From positions 8,159-47,226 of the forward strand of contig PAFU01000057.1 in NCBI GenBank assembly GCA_002704225.1: 39,068 bases of DNA, in the 5' to 3' direction. The notes under the pieces are model-generated. The model was not told where the DNA came from. It ran no database searches and saw nothing but the letters and a program-made list of their open reading frames with translations. This DNA is from Gammaproteobacteria bacterium. Its GTDB lineage: Bacteria; Pseudomonadota; Gammaproteobacteria; Pseudomonadales; Azotimanducaceae. Position 1 is the first letter of the stretch. Each line of letters opens with the position of its first letter. Shown here one piece after another: positions 16,303 to 24,339 of the stretch. Position numbers and translations under genes: made by a program.

Positions 16303-17334
16303 ATGAAGAAACGATCATGGGCTGGTCTCCTATTCGTGGGTTTGGTCACGCTAACCGGCATGCTCTTTTTCGAGGGAGATTTACCCGCAGCAGCTGTTGA
16401 TGCCAAATACAGCAGCGACAGTTCGCAATTTTTAACGCTGGCCAACGGCACCCGCGTGCACTACCGAGACGAAGGCAATCCAAACGGTATGCCTGTGGTA
16501 CTGATTCACGGCGCCATGGCCTCGCTGCATACCTGGGAGGGCTGGGTTGCAGCATTGGGCGAGCACTATCGATTGGTTACGCTGGATCTGCCGGCCCATG
16601 GACTGACGGGAGCTGCACCCGTTGGCGCTGAAAAACCCTACGGCAGCGAGGGATTCACCAAGGCCATTCACGCCGTCACCGAGGCCCTTGGCCTCACATC
16701 CTTCGTCTTAGGAGGAAACTCGATGGGCGGCGGAGCAACCTGGCGCTATACCCTGGCCTATCCTGAGCGGGTATCGGCCATGATTTTAGTCAACGCCGTG
16801 CCACCCAATCGCGATTGGGGACAAACACCCAGCACCGATGACCCTAAAACCTCTGAGCAAAAAGCGCCCCCAGTCGGTTTTAGCCTGCTGCGGCAATCTT
16901 GGTTTCGGACCATCGCTCGATACTTCGACCCGGGGTTGTTGATTGAGCAAGGACTGCGTTCTGCTTACAACGATTCTCCCGTTGTGAACGAGGCCTTGGT
17001 TGATCGTTACTACGAGCTGATGATGCGAGAAGGCACCCGGGGAGCCATTTTAGCCCGCACCGGGGGCTGGAATTCCGCACCGGTTGATTTATCGAGACTG
17101 ACCCAACCCACATTGATCATGTGGGGAGCAATGGACAGTGTCATCCCGGTATCCGTGGCCTATCAGTTTAAAGCTCACATGCCGAACAACTGCACTATCG
17201 TTTACCCGGACCTAGGCCATATCCCGATGGAAGAATCCCCGGCCCGAACGGCAGCCGATGTTTCGGGATTCTTGACCCATCACTTCGAGCCACAGAGTCA
17301 GTCTAGGCGGCCGATCCAGACCTGCTTGGAATAA
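16303..17334 (+). CDS. Exported or membrane-anchored alpha/beta hydrolase
   Basis: This 343-residue alpha/beta hydrolase has an N-terminal hydrophobic segment (WAGLLFVGLVTLTGMLFF, residues 6-23) acting as a signal or anchor, so the enzyme is probably periplasmic. The oxyanion-hole motif is LIHGAMAS, and the nucleophile elbow is GNSMGGG with Ser140. The acid is in MWGAMDSVIP and the histidine in PDLGHIPMEE. These fit the esterase/lipase or C-C hydrolase branch of the superfamily. It diverges from the molybdenum hydroxylase operon. Its 3' end overlaps the convergent hotdog-like gene by 37 bases. Confidence 0.9.
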   Translation: MKKRSWAGLLFVGLVTLTGMLFFEGDLPAAAVDAKYSSDSSQFLTLANGTRVHYRDEGNPNGMPVVLIHGAMASLHTWEGWVAALGEHYRLVTLDLPAHGLTGAAPVGAEKPYGSEGFTKAIHAVTEALGLTSFVLGGNSMGGGATWRYTLAYPERVSAMILVNAVPPNRDWGQTPSTDDPKTSEQKAPPVGFSLLRQSWFRTIARYFDPGLLIEQGLRSAYNDSPVVNEALVDRYYELMMREGTRGAILARTGGWNSAPVDLSRLTQPTLIMWGAMDSVIPVSVAYQFKAHMPNNCTIVYPDLGHIPMEESPARTAADVSGFLTHHFEPQSQSRRPIQTCLE

Positions 17335-18044
17335 GCGCAGCATTCGCCTTTTTGGTTAAACAGCGCGGTACCGGCAAAGTGTTTTTTGCCCTCCATCTCA
17401 ATGCACCAGCCGGTGATCACAATTTGGTCGCCTGCACTTACGGATTTTAGCACCTTGGCCGTCATGCGCCCGAGCAGGCCGGTACGAATACCCTCGGCCA
17501 GATAAGCGTACTGGCCTGGGCAATCCAAAGCTGCCCAGATTATTTCAGCGGGCAGGAAACCCTTGTCGTCTTGGAAAGCGGTGTCAGGCTGCCAAGCCGC
17601 TGCAACGCCTGAAAACCCCGGTACTGGCGCGGCGAAAACGCGTAGCCCTTGATCCGCGGCCACATCGGCGCCGCAGCAAAAACAAATGGGATGAAAGCCA
17701 CCCCCGCCGGACACGATGTTTTCAATCTCGGGGTCCAGCGCCGGACTGTTTTGCTGGACAGCTAGCGCCTGGGCGAAGCTGGGTGGCCGAGGCACATCCA
17801 ACGCCAGTTTTTTCGGCAATGCTTGCCCAATAAGCGTCTCTCCGACATGGGCAGATGCCTGAGTGTCATCAACCTGCATCAGCATGGGCGAGTCCAAGGG
17901 CGTTGGCGCACGCAGCGTAACCTCGACACCTTCCGCCGCCGCAGAGGGGCTCAAATAGCCGGCCAACAGGCCGCTCACATACCCACCATTGCCCGAATCC
18001 GGTGGGCCTCGGAACTGTTCGGCGACTACGACATGCTGATTCAT
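17298..18044 (-). CDS. Hotdog-fold (thioesterase-like) protein with a Cys-rich motif
   Basis: This 248-residue protein begins with FRGPPDSGNGGYVSGLLAGYL, trimmed in meaning to the FRGPPxxGNGGY signature seen in actinobacterial and proteobacterial thioesterase-like proteins. The two-part length suggests a double hotdog fold. Mid-protein HPICFCCG (near residues 115-122) is a distinctive cysteine motif that could bind metal or be structural. A second hotdog-like half follows (PAEIIWAALDCPGQYAY). The likely role is hydrolysis or binding of an acyl-CoA, but catalytic residues are not evident. ATG at 18044 is chosen over the adjacent TTG because AGAGG then has suitable spacing. Its 3' end overlaps the convergent hydrolase gene. 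Confidence 0.82.
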   Translation of the reverse strand: MNQHVVVAEQFRGPPDSGNGGYVSGLLAGYLSPSAAAEGVEVTLRAPTPLDSPMLMQVDDTQASAHVGETLIGQALPKKLALDVPRPPSFAQALAVQQNSPALDPEIENIVSGGGGFHPICFCCGADVAADQGLRVFAAPVPGFSGVAAAWQPDTAFQDDKGFLPAEIIWAALDCPGQYAYLAEGIRTGLLGRMTAKVLKSVSAGDQIVITGWCIEMEGKKHFAGTALFNQKGECCAYSKQVWIGRLD

Positions 18045-18149
18045 CAAGACCTCTGAGGCAAAACGGCCAGTATACGCTGCAATGACCCAACTTGACCTCT
18101 CGTTAACACCGGTCTACAACATTCAGTAGTTCAAATAGGGAGAGAGCAT

Positions 18150-18995
18150 ATGGCAGCGGTAGACGGTTACACATCCATTCAGGTGGACAGCCTGACCCCC
18201 CACATCGGCGCACAGGTCAGTGGGGTGGCCTTGGGCGACACCCTTTCCAACGAACAATTCAGCGAGATCTATCAAGCGTGGTTAGATTGGAAGGTACTGG
18301 TGTTTCGCGATCAACAGCTCGATGGCGAACAGCACAAGGCATTCGCTCGTCGTTTTGGCACGCTGCACGTACACCCCATGCAGCACAGCTATGGCGGAGA
18401 TCCTGAGATTCTGCGCATCAAAACCACTAAAGACTCAAAATATACCGCAGGTAACGGATGGCATACCGACGTGACCTGCGATGAAATCCCGCCCATGGCG
18501 TCTGCACTGTACATTACAGAAACTCCGGAACACGGTGGCGGCGACACGATGTTTGCGGACATGTATCTGGCCTACGACCTACTCAGTGACACCATGAAGT
18601 CACTGCTGGCGAATCTCACCGCCGTTCACGATGGCGCCCTGCCCTATTTGGGGAACTACAAAGTGGCGCCCCCAGAAGGCGACGCCTATCCAAAAAATGA
18701 ACACCCGGTCGTGATCTCGCATCCTGAGACCGGGAAAAAGGTCTTGTTTGTGAACACCGGATTCACATCCCATATAAAGGGCATGCATCCGTTTGAGAGC
18801 AAGGCGTTGTTGAATATGCTGTTTGATCACATCGATAAAACCCACCGACTTACCTGTCGGGTCGCGTGGGAGCCCAACACCCTCACGCTTTGGGACAACC
18901 GATGCACCCAGCACCACGCGATTTGGGACTATTACCCAGAAAGCCGCTACGGCGAGCGGGTATCGATTTTAGGTAACAGTCGACCCACGGCCTAG
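18150..18995 (+). CDS. TauD/TfdA-family Fe(II)/2-oxoglutarate dioxygenase
   Basis: This 281-residue cytoplasmic enzyme is of the TauD/TfdA/AtsK family, which hydroxylates a substrate with Fe(II), oxygen and 2-oxoglutarate, often releasing a heteroatom group such as sulfite. Iron ligands are His105 and Asp107 (GWHTDVTC) and His255 (DNRCTQHHAIWDY). The arginine that binds 2-oxoglutarate is in SRYGERVS. The length is that of TauD. Substrate specificity is open: taurine, alkyl sulfates, aryloxy acids and others are used by relatives. GGGAGAGAG precedes the ATG. The gene stands alone, with only nine bases to the convergent lipoprotein gene. A sulfonate or sulfate-ester substrate would fit the sulfite dehydrogenase pair at 36.5-38.3 kb, but the two are far apart. 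Confidence 0.92.
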   Translation: MAAVDGYTSIQVDSLTPHIGAQVSGVALGDTLSNEQFSEIYQAWLDWKVLVFRDQQLDGEQHKAFARRFGTLHVHPMQHSYGGDPEILRIKTTKDSKYTAGNGWHTDVTCDEIPPMASALYITETPEHGGGDTMFADMYLAYDLLSDTMKSLLANLTAVHDGALPYLGNYKVAPPEGDAYPKNEHPVVISHPETGKKVLFVNTGFTSHIKGMHPFESKALLNMLFDHIDKTHRLTCRVAWEPNTLTLWDNRCTQHHAIWDYYPESRYGERVSILGNSRPTA

Positions 18996-19004
18996 AACAC
19001 GACG

Positions 19005-19631
19005 CTATTTGGCCGTCGCATCCTCGGGGGCCACCAATCGCATCCGTTCATTCTCACGATCTTGTCCCAAATTGGCCAAGATCGGCAGCATCAGATTGGG
19101 TATAAGTGACAAGTAGTCTGTCTTGGCACCCCGACTGTCTAGGCGCGCTGACCAGACGGCTCCTTCCCTAGGGTCTGCCATAGCGGTTTCGCTTTCTGTG
19201 CCTTCGGTCGCCCTGTCTTGAGACGTAATATCCTCGCGAACCACCAGCTGGAAGGTTCGCTGATAGGTAATAAGCGTCGCACCTTGGCCTATGGTGCAGC
19301 TGCGCCAGTAGCCATACCCCGAGCAAAATGTTGGCATATGGGAGTGGTCGACCCGCTGGTCTGTCGATTCGAACCACCACTCGACGACATAGGCCTGATC
19401 GCCGCAAGAGGCATCAAATCCGGCCTCGCCAAACATGCGCTGTATGGTTTTGCTGCCGTTTATGCGCTTGGGATCTAGGCTCGGCTCATGCACACAAAAG
19501 CCACGGCTGGGATCTATTTCGCTGAGGGCACTGCTGTTCAAATACGCACTGGGCGCGAAGGACGCACAACCGGACAACAATGCCGCAAACACAGGTAGCC
19601 CAATGCGCAGAGCGGTAAACTTAGTCAACAT
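19005..19631 (-). CDS. Putative outer-membrane lipoprotein, DUF4136-like
   Basis: This 208-residue protein has a lipoprotein signal: a hydrophobic stretch ending in ALLSGC, with Cys at about residue 22. ATG at 19631 is preceded by GGAAGGAG at good spacing, so the longer reading frame upstream is not used. The mature part contains YVVEWWFE, several Cys (FCVH, SCGD, TFCSGYGYWRSC) and an aromatic-rich middle, somewhat like DUF4136 lipoproteins. The C-terminus has a helical segment (LSLIPNLMLPILANLG). I cannot assign a function. It is convergent with the TauD-like gene and divergent from the DUF4396 gene. Confidence 0.8.
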   Translation of the reverse strand: MLTKFTALRIGLPVFAALLSGCASFAPSAYLNSSALSEIDPSRGFCVHEPSLDPKRINGSKTIQRMFGEAGFDASCGDQAYVVEWWFESTDQRVDHSHMPTFCSGYGYWRSCTIGQGATLITYQRTFQLVVREDITSQDRATEGTESETAMADPREGAVWSARLDSRGAKTDYLSLIPNLMLPILANLGQDRENERMRLVAPEDATAK

Positions 19632-19743
19632 GAGCGAACTCCTTCCATCGATGTCACTGGATATTATCATCCATGCCCCACAATGCATGCGCTAAACCCC
19701 TCACAGCTTGACCTTTGTCTGGAAGCAAGTGTTAGATGGCGCC

Positions 19744-20205
19744 ATGGAACCCTCAGATACTGTTGAAGGAAACACCCCAGTGAATTTTCACTGGCGCTGC
19801 AAACATACTTGGCGACGGGCCTCATCGAATACTCTGTGGTGTCTGCTCGGCTGCGCCATCGGCGATCTCGGCACCATTGCCTATTTCCAGTACACGGGAA
19901 CCCCATGGCCGGTCTGGGCCATCATGGCGTTGGCGATCTGCAATGGCTTGATAACATCAATCCTGCTCGAAACCCTTATTTTGCTGCGTCAAATGCCGCT
20001 GCGCTTGGCATTCAAAACCGCAATCGGCATGTCACTTATCTCCATGATTGGCATGGAGGTGGCGATGAACCTTGTCGATGTCGCGGTCACCGGTGGCGCC
20101 GTGCTGACACTGGAAGTCATACCGCTGATGCTTTTGGCCGGCTTCCTCGCACCTCTGCCCTACAACTACTGGCGTCTCAAGGCGCTGGGAAAGGACTGCC
20201 ACTGA
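19744..20205 (+). CDS. DUF4396 family membrane protein
   Basis: This inner-membrane protein of 153 residues has four predicted hydrophobic helices. The N-terminal RASSNTLWCLLGCAIGDLGTI is close to the signature of DUF4396, including the Cys-Leu-Leu-Gly-Cys pair. Further helices run near PVWAIMALAICNGLITSILLE and GMSLISMIGMEVAMNLVDV, each shortened in meaning to their hydrophobic cores, and near the C-terminus. The function of the family is unknown; members often sit near metal-handling genes. No strong ribosome-binding site is seen, and a TTG at 19708 is an alternative start. The gene is convergent with the TolC-like gene, 21 bases away. Confidence 0.82.
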   Translation: MEPSDTVEGNTPVNFHWRCKHTWRRASSNTLWCLLGCAIGDLGTIAYFQYTGTPWPVWAIMALAICNGLITSILLETLILLRQMPLRLAFKTAIGMSLISMIGMEVAMNLVDVAVTGGAVLTLEVIPLMLLAGFLAPLPYNYWRLKALGKDCH

Positions 20206-20226
20206 ATCGCCCCGGCAGCGGCGACG

Positions 20227-21507
20227 TTAGGCTTCGCCGTCCACCGGAAGCGGGTTTGATAGTACATAGAGACGCCACTCCACCGACAACTGACCGGCGA
20301 TTACTTCGGCCAACTGCAGTCTCGCTCCCTGCAAATCCCGGGCGGAATTCATCACATCAAGCCAACTTTTGCTGCGGGTGAGAAATTGACGCTGATAAGA
20401 CTCGTACACCTGCTCCGACGTTCGCTCTGCCTCTTCCAAGGCGGGCAGGCGAAGGGCAAAGGACTGGAGCGTCGCCAGGTCCGAACGAATGCGCTCACGA
20501 ATGGCTAACTGCTCGCTACGACGCGACGCCAAAGCCGAGCTCACTGCCTCCCGCGCCTGAGCGATACCTGAAAAGCTGGATAAGCCTGCACCAAACTGCG
20601 ACCTAATACCGACCTGCACCCGACTATCCGGTCTAAAATCATCAAACTCCCGTTGAAACTGCAGATACAGTTCCGGTCGCGTTGCAGAGCGCTGTTGCTT
20701 CACTGCCGCTCGCGCCACCTTAACGTTTGCCTCCGCTCTTTGAATGCTCGGCGAATGGGTTAATGCGCCAATCAGCAGGGCTTGATCTTCTCGAACCAAC
20801 TTCGGAGGCGCCTGACGGGGAGCAGTTGCCAGCGTCGCGCTGTCCAGCTCCTGATCCGTTAGTACAGCAAGGGTCGTTACCGCACTGATTTCGCCCGCAG
20901 CCGTTGCAGCGGAGAGCGCTTTCACCGACTGCAGCCGGCCTCTGGCCAACTCCAAATCGCTACCTGTGGAGACGCCGCCATCGAAACGCCGCTGCACCCT
21001 TTCCAACAGTTCCTGATGAAGAGACTCGCTGGCTTCTAGGGCTTGACGTTGCAGTGACGCCGAAAGCCATTGGCCATAGACTCCAACCACGCGAAAGGCC
21101 AGCTCACGGCGACTCTCGGCCAGAGAGGCCGTTAACACGCTGACATTTGCATGGGCTGAATCCAATCCAGCACTCAGTCGTCCCCCGCTCCACAAAGGCT
21201 GGTCTAAACTCAGCACAGTGGTGTAGCCATCACCATCAACAAAAGCCTTCTCGTAGGACACGCCCGGCGTTGGAAAATACTGCCATTTCGCGGTTTTCAC
21301 GGCCTGTCCCCCGGCTCGCAAATTCGCCTTCCCTTCTTCGACGACTGGATGGGTAGTGATGGCTCTTTGTATCAAGCTACTGAGGGTGGGGACGTTTCCA
21401 TGAGCCGCGGCATCCTCGTTTGATGGATTGACAGTCGCTGCAAACCCCGGCACTGCGGCCAGCAAATGCACAACCAACACGAATCGAAGTCTCAAATGGA
21501 ATATCAC
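20227..21507 (-). CDS. TolC-family outer-membrane efflux protein
   Basis: This 426-residue protein has a signal peptide (residues 2-23, ending in PGFAA) followed by two repeated helical halves rich in Ala, Arg, Gln and Glu, as in TolC outer-membrane channels. The family's usual features are visible: an early TLSSLIQRAITTHP, a LSLDQPLW strand segment, long helices (ARAAVKQQRSATRPE) and a second LARGRLQSVKA-type repeat. GTG at 21507 is chosen because AGGGGG lies seven bases upstream and the signal peptide then begins naturally; TTG at 21528 is the alternative. TolC proteins work with a periplasmic adaptor and an inner-membrane pump, but none is encoded nearby, so its partners must lie elsewhere. 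Confidence 0.9.
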   Translation of the reverse strand: MIFHLRLRFVLVVHLLAAVPGFAATVNPSNEDAAAHGNVPTLSSLIQRAITTHPVVEEGKANLRAGGQAVKTAKWQYFPTPGVSYEKAFVDGDGYTTVLSLDQPLWSGGRLSAGLDSAHANVSVLTASLAESRRELAFRVVGVYGQWLSASLQRQALEASESLHQELLERVQRRFDGGVSTGSDLELARGRLQSVKALSAATAAGEISAVTTLAVLTDQELDSATLATAPRQAPPKLVREDQALLIGALTHSPSIQRAEANVKVARAAVKQQRSATRPELYLQFQREFDDFRPDSRVQVGIRSQFGAGLSSFSGIAQAREAVSSALASRRSEQLAIRERIRSDLATLQSFALRLPALEEAERTSEQVYESYQRQFLTRSKSWLDVMNSARDLQGARLQLAEVIAGQLSVEWRLYVLSNPLPVDGEA

Positions 21508-21514
21508 GAAGCGG

Positions 21515-21520
21515 CCCCCT
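21515..21520 (-). promoter_or_regulatory. Ribosome-binding site that sets the GTG start of the TolC-like gene
   Basis: AGGGGG on the minus strand lies seven bases before the GTG at 21507. It falls inside the longer TTG-initiated reading, which has no comparable site of its own. Confidence 0.55.
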
Positions 21521-21645
21521 GTCGGCAATGCGGTAAGCCGTGCATTTAGACTTCACAGTCGTAAGGGATACATTTCGTGGCGATGAGCGGTAGCTATAAT
21601 CCGACGAATGGTCGCCAGGGGTTTGTAACGGGGTAGATAGGAAGG

Positions 21646-21669
21646 CGCCCTGTCTGGCGTGACAGGGCG
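21646..21669 (-). terminator. Hairpin just after the CYP153 gene, possible terminator
   Basis: A perfect 9-bp stem (CGCCCTGTC with GACAGGGCG) and a 6-base loop lie 17 bases after the P450 stop. No run of T follows on the minus strand, so it may be a weak or Rho-assisted terminator, or an mRNA-stabilising hairpin. Confidence 0.45.
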
Positions 21670-21686
21670 TGCGGTCTGCAACCGGG

Positions 21687-23018
21687 TTAGACCTTGCGCG
21701 TTACCCGAACAGGCAGGTGGGTGTAGCCGTTCACAAACGACGAAAATGTGCGCTCGGGTTCCGCTTGGACCTCGATTTTTTCAAACCGCTGCAGCAGTTC
21801 TTCCCACAGAATACGCAATTGCAATTCCGCCAAGCGGTTGCCCATACAGCGATGCACCCCAAAACCAAAGGACAGATGCTGACGCGCGTTTGGCCGCTCA
21901 ATGTCTAACCTGTCAGGGTCCTCAAACACAGCGTTATCGCGGTTGCCTGAGGCATACCACATGAGGATTTGGTCACCCTGTTTGATCTGCTTGCCGCCCA
22001 GTTCGATATCGTGATTCGCCGTGCGCCGCATGTAGGCCAGCGGCGTTTGCCAGCGAATGACTTCCGCTACCATTTGCGGAATCAGCTCTGGGTTCGCTGC
22101 CAGCTTGGTGAACTGGTCTGGGAATTTATTGAGGCTGTAAACGCTGCCCGACATCGTGTTGCGCGTCGTGTCGTTACCGCCAACAATCAGCAACAGCAGG
22201 TTCCCAAGATACTCCATAGGCGAGAGGTCTTTCGTGTCCTCCCCATGCGCCATCATGGAGACCAAGTCGTGGCCAGGATTCTGCAAACGCTCTTCCTTCA
22301 GCCGCGTAAAGTACTGCAAACATTCCAGCAGTTCTTCGCGCCGCTGGTCCACGGTTTCGATGATGCCCCCTGGCTGAGGGATCGCAAAGGTGACGTCGGA
22401 CCACCGAGTCAGTTTGCTACGATCTTCGAACGGGAAGTCGAATAGGGTCGCCAGCATCATCGTGGTTAGCTCAATCGAAACCGTTTCGACCCAATCGAAG
22501 GTTTCGCCTTCAGGAAGTCCATCGAGCACCGCGCACGTACGCTCTCTAATCAGCGCTTCCATGTTGTGGAGGTTCGTTGGGGCCACAGATCCGGCCACCG
22601 CTTTGCGTTGGGCGTCATGCACAGGGGGGTCCATCGCGATAAAAGTGGTCGTCTGTAGCATGCCTTCCGGTAGCTCCGCACCAACCGGGAAACCCAGCGT
22701 GATGCCATGGGCCGAACTGAAATTCTTCCAGTCCGTGTCTACCTTTTTGATGTCAGCATAGCGACTGAGAGACCAAAATCGTCCGGCCGTTTCTGTCTCG
22801 TTGAAGTGCACGGGGTCCTCTTCACGCAAGCGCGCAAAGTACTCATGCCATCGGTTCTCACTGAACAATCGGGGATGCACAGGCAAGATATCTTCCAGAG
22901 CAACATCCGCAGCTGCGGGCATCGGACCTTTGAAGCTGGCACCAGCGGCACTGGGCATACGAGCCTCAGGCGCGTCGGTGCTCGTGGTTTCTTCGGCACT
23001 GACCGGTTGTTCGCTCAT
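21687..23018 (-). CDS. Cytochrome P450 of the CYP153 family (alkane/fatty acid terminal hydroxylase)
   Basis: This is a 443-residue soluble P450. From memory the sequence follows Marinobacter CYP153A closely through FIAMDPPVHDAQR, LLIVGGNDTTRN, EVIRWQTPLAYMRR and MWYASGNRD. The heme loop is FGFGVHRCMGNRLAELQ with the thiolate ligand Cys391, and the ExxR pair is in EVIRW. CYP153 enzymes hydroxylate the terminal methyl of medium-chain alkanes and also act on alicyclic, terpenoid and fatty acid substrates. They need a ferredoxin and a ferredoxin reductase; neither is encoded in the window. GAGG six bases before the ATG supports the start. The product alcohol could go to the PQQ alcohol dehydrogenase and the aldehyde dehydrogenase of this region, though these are not in one operon. 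Confidence 0.94.
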   Translation of the reverse strand: MSEQPVSAEETTSTDAPEARMPSAAGASFKGPMPAAADVALEDILPVHPRLFSENRWHEYFARLREEDPVHFNETETAGRFWSLSRYADIKKVDTDWKNFSSAHGITLGFPVGAELPEGMLQTTTFIAMDPPVHDAQRKAVAGSVAPTNLHNMEALIRERTCAVLDGLPEGETFDWVETVSIELTTMMLATLFDFPFEDRSKLTRWSDVTFAIPQPGGIIETVDQRREELLECLQYFTRLKEERLQNPGHDLVSMMAHGEDTKDLSPMEYLGNLLLLIVGGNDTTRNTMSGSVYSLNKFPDQFTKLAANPELIPQMVAEVIRWQTPLAYMRRTANHDIELGGKQIKQGDQILMWYASGNRDNAVFEDPDRLDIERPNARQHLSFGFGVHRCMGNRLAELQLRILWEELLQRFEKIEVQAEPERTFSSFVNGYTHLPVRVTRKV

Positions 23019-23162
23019 GGTTTCCTCGTTTTGTTACTGAAATACATTGGGACGCAGAGCCTGCCCAGAACGACGTTTACTGTCAATCCGCGAGATCAGT
23101 GCGCTAACCCCGCTGTTGCTTTACCCTGCTCTCTTTTTCGGCTGAAGCCATTGAGGCGCCTT

Positions 23163-23636
23163 ATGACCACGACTACACCGTTTTTATTGGCAACTGCCCG
23201 CCAACGTATTGGCGAGAAGATTGGTATTAGCCCCTGGGTCTTAATCGACCAGGTACAGGTCAATGTATTTGGCGAGGTCACTCGCTGGCGCACGCCCGGC
23301 CACTGCGACGTGGAGCATGGAAAAACCACACCGTATGGCGGTACCTTGATGCACGGATTCCATGCCATCAGTTTGATCACACATTTTTACAAAAGCAGCG
23401 AACTGTGGCCTGAAGACGGTCGCGACCCGCTGAATTACGGGTTGGACAAGGTGCGTATTTTACAGCCCATCGTTATTGGCGATGGGGTCAGGCTAAGGTC
23501 CCATATCAGCCTGCTGGACGCCCAGCCCAAGACAGCGGGGGACATGCTGCTGAAGACCCGGCACGAGATCGAAGTGCAGGGACTAGAGGGTTCTGCCGTC
23601 TACGCCGAATATCTCACCTACTGGCACGCAGCTTGA
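23163..23636 (+). CDS. MaoC/NodN-like hotdog protein lacking the usual catalytic Asp
   Basis: This 157-residue single-hotdog protein is related to MaoC and NodN, the (R)-specific enoyl-CoA hydratase group. The N-terminus (RIGEKIGISPWVLIDQ) is the NodN-type entry strand. In active members a Gly-Asp pair precedes the catalytic His by five or six residues (GDxxxIH). Here the segment reads TRWRTPGHCD, so His47 is kept but Trp42 is at the aspartate position. PYGGTLMHGFHAISLI, the helix after the active site, is well kept. GAGG six bases before the ATG sets the start, well inside a longer open frame that begins at 22707 in the P450 antisense. It diverges from CYP153 and shares four bases with the next gene. 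Confidence 0.85.
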   Translation: MTTTTPFLLATARQRIGEKIGISPWVLIDQVQVNVFGEVTRWRTPGHCDVEHGKTTPYGGTLMHGFHAISLITHFYKSSELWPEDGRDPLNYGLDKVRILQPIVIGDGVRLRSHISLLDAQPKTAGDMLLKTRHEIEVQGLEGSAVYAEYLTYWHAA

Positions 23637-24250
23637 GTACCTCAAACGAATCCCCGGAGCCATTGCATCAGCCCAACCACGCAGCGTCGTCCGGTCGCCT
23701 GCAACGTCCTGCGGCAAATGACGGAACCCACATCAGCAGTTTTCGGCAAGTACTCCGCAGACACGGCCTCACCATGGGGCTCTGTGCCCTTGTCGGTCTT
23801 GTTCTGCCTAACGCATTGGATCGTATCCAGGCCACAACCTTAAGTAGCTTCGCCTCGCCGCTTTCCTATCTCGCAGCAACACTCGCGCTGGGCGTTTTCC
23901 TTGCCTTCTATCAAGCGCGCAGAGGCCATCCGCCAAACCTGCGAAACAGCCTGTGGATCGTCTATTTACTGTATATCAGCCTTGTCGAAGAACTGGCATT
24001 CCGGCTGCTGTTTCCGATGTGGCTGGGCGAGTCGATCCACCTCACCGGCGCTATCGTGGTGAGCAACCTGATTTTCGCTGGAATCCACTACATCACCCTG
24101 CGATGGCATTGGTGGAACTGCCTATTCGTCTTCGCAGGGGGCATGGGCTTTAGCCACATGCTCGCAAATTATGAAAATCTGACCTTAGTCATTTTGACGC
24201 ATTGGTTTTTTACCTTTTTGAACACGCCGACCCCACCCCGCGGCAGCTAG
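23633..24250 (+). CDS. CPBP-family intramembrane metalloprotease (CAAX protease-like)
   Basis: This 205-residue inner-membrane protein has four to six hydrophobic helices in its C-terminal 160 residues. The CPBP glutamate motif EELAFR (Glu119, Glu120, Arg124) is followed by the second motif FAGIH (Phe148, His152) and a third His in THWFF (His190). These are the metal and water-binding positions of Rce1-like proteases. The first 45 residues are polar and could be non-native. The start is a TTG that overlaps the upstream stop as TTGA; an internal ATG at 23774 would still keep every motif. Function is probably processing of an inner-membrane protein or peptide; its substrate is unknown. Confidence 0.8.
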   Translation: MSTSNESPEPLHQPNHAASSGRLQRPAANDGTHISSFRQVLRRHGLTMGLCALVGLVLPNALDRIQATTLSSFASPLSYLAATLALGVFLAFYQARRGHPPNLRNSLWIVYLLYISLVEELAFRLLFPMWLGESIHLTGAIVVSNLIFAGIHYITLRWHWWNCLFVFAGGMGFSHMLANYENLTLVILTHWFFTFLNTPTPPRGS

Positions 24251-24339
24251 GCAACCGGCAACGGAAACCCCTTATCTGCGTCTTGCGTCTGGTGTCGGTT
24301 TACGTATCAATGCAGGTTCACAACTTTAGGGAGAGAACT

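Noticed and set aside
22707-23162. N-terminal extension of the MaoC-like protein
   Set aside because: This part of the open frame is antisense to the CYP153 start. The ribosome-binding site and homology both begin at 23163.
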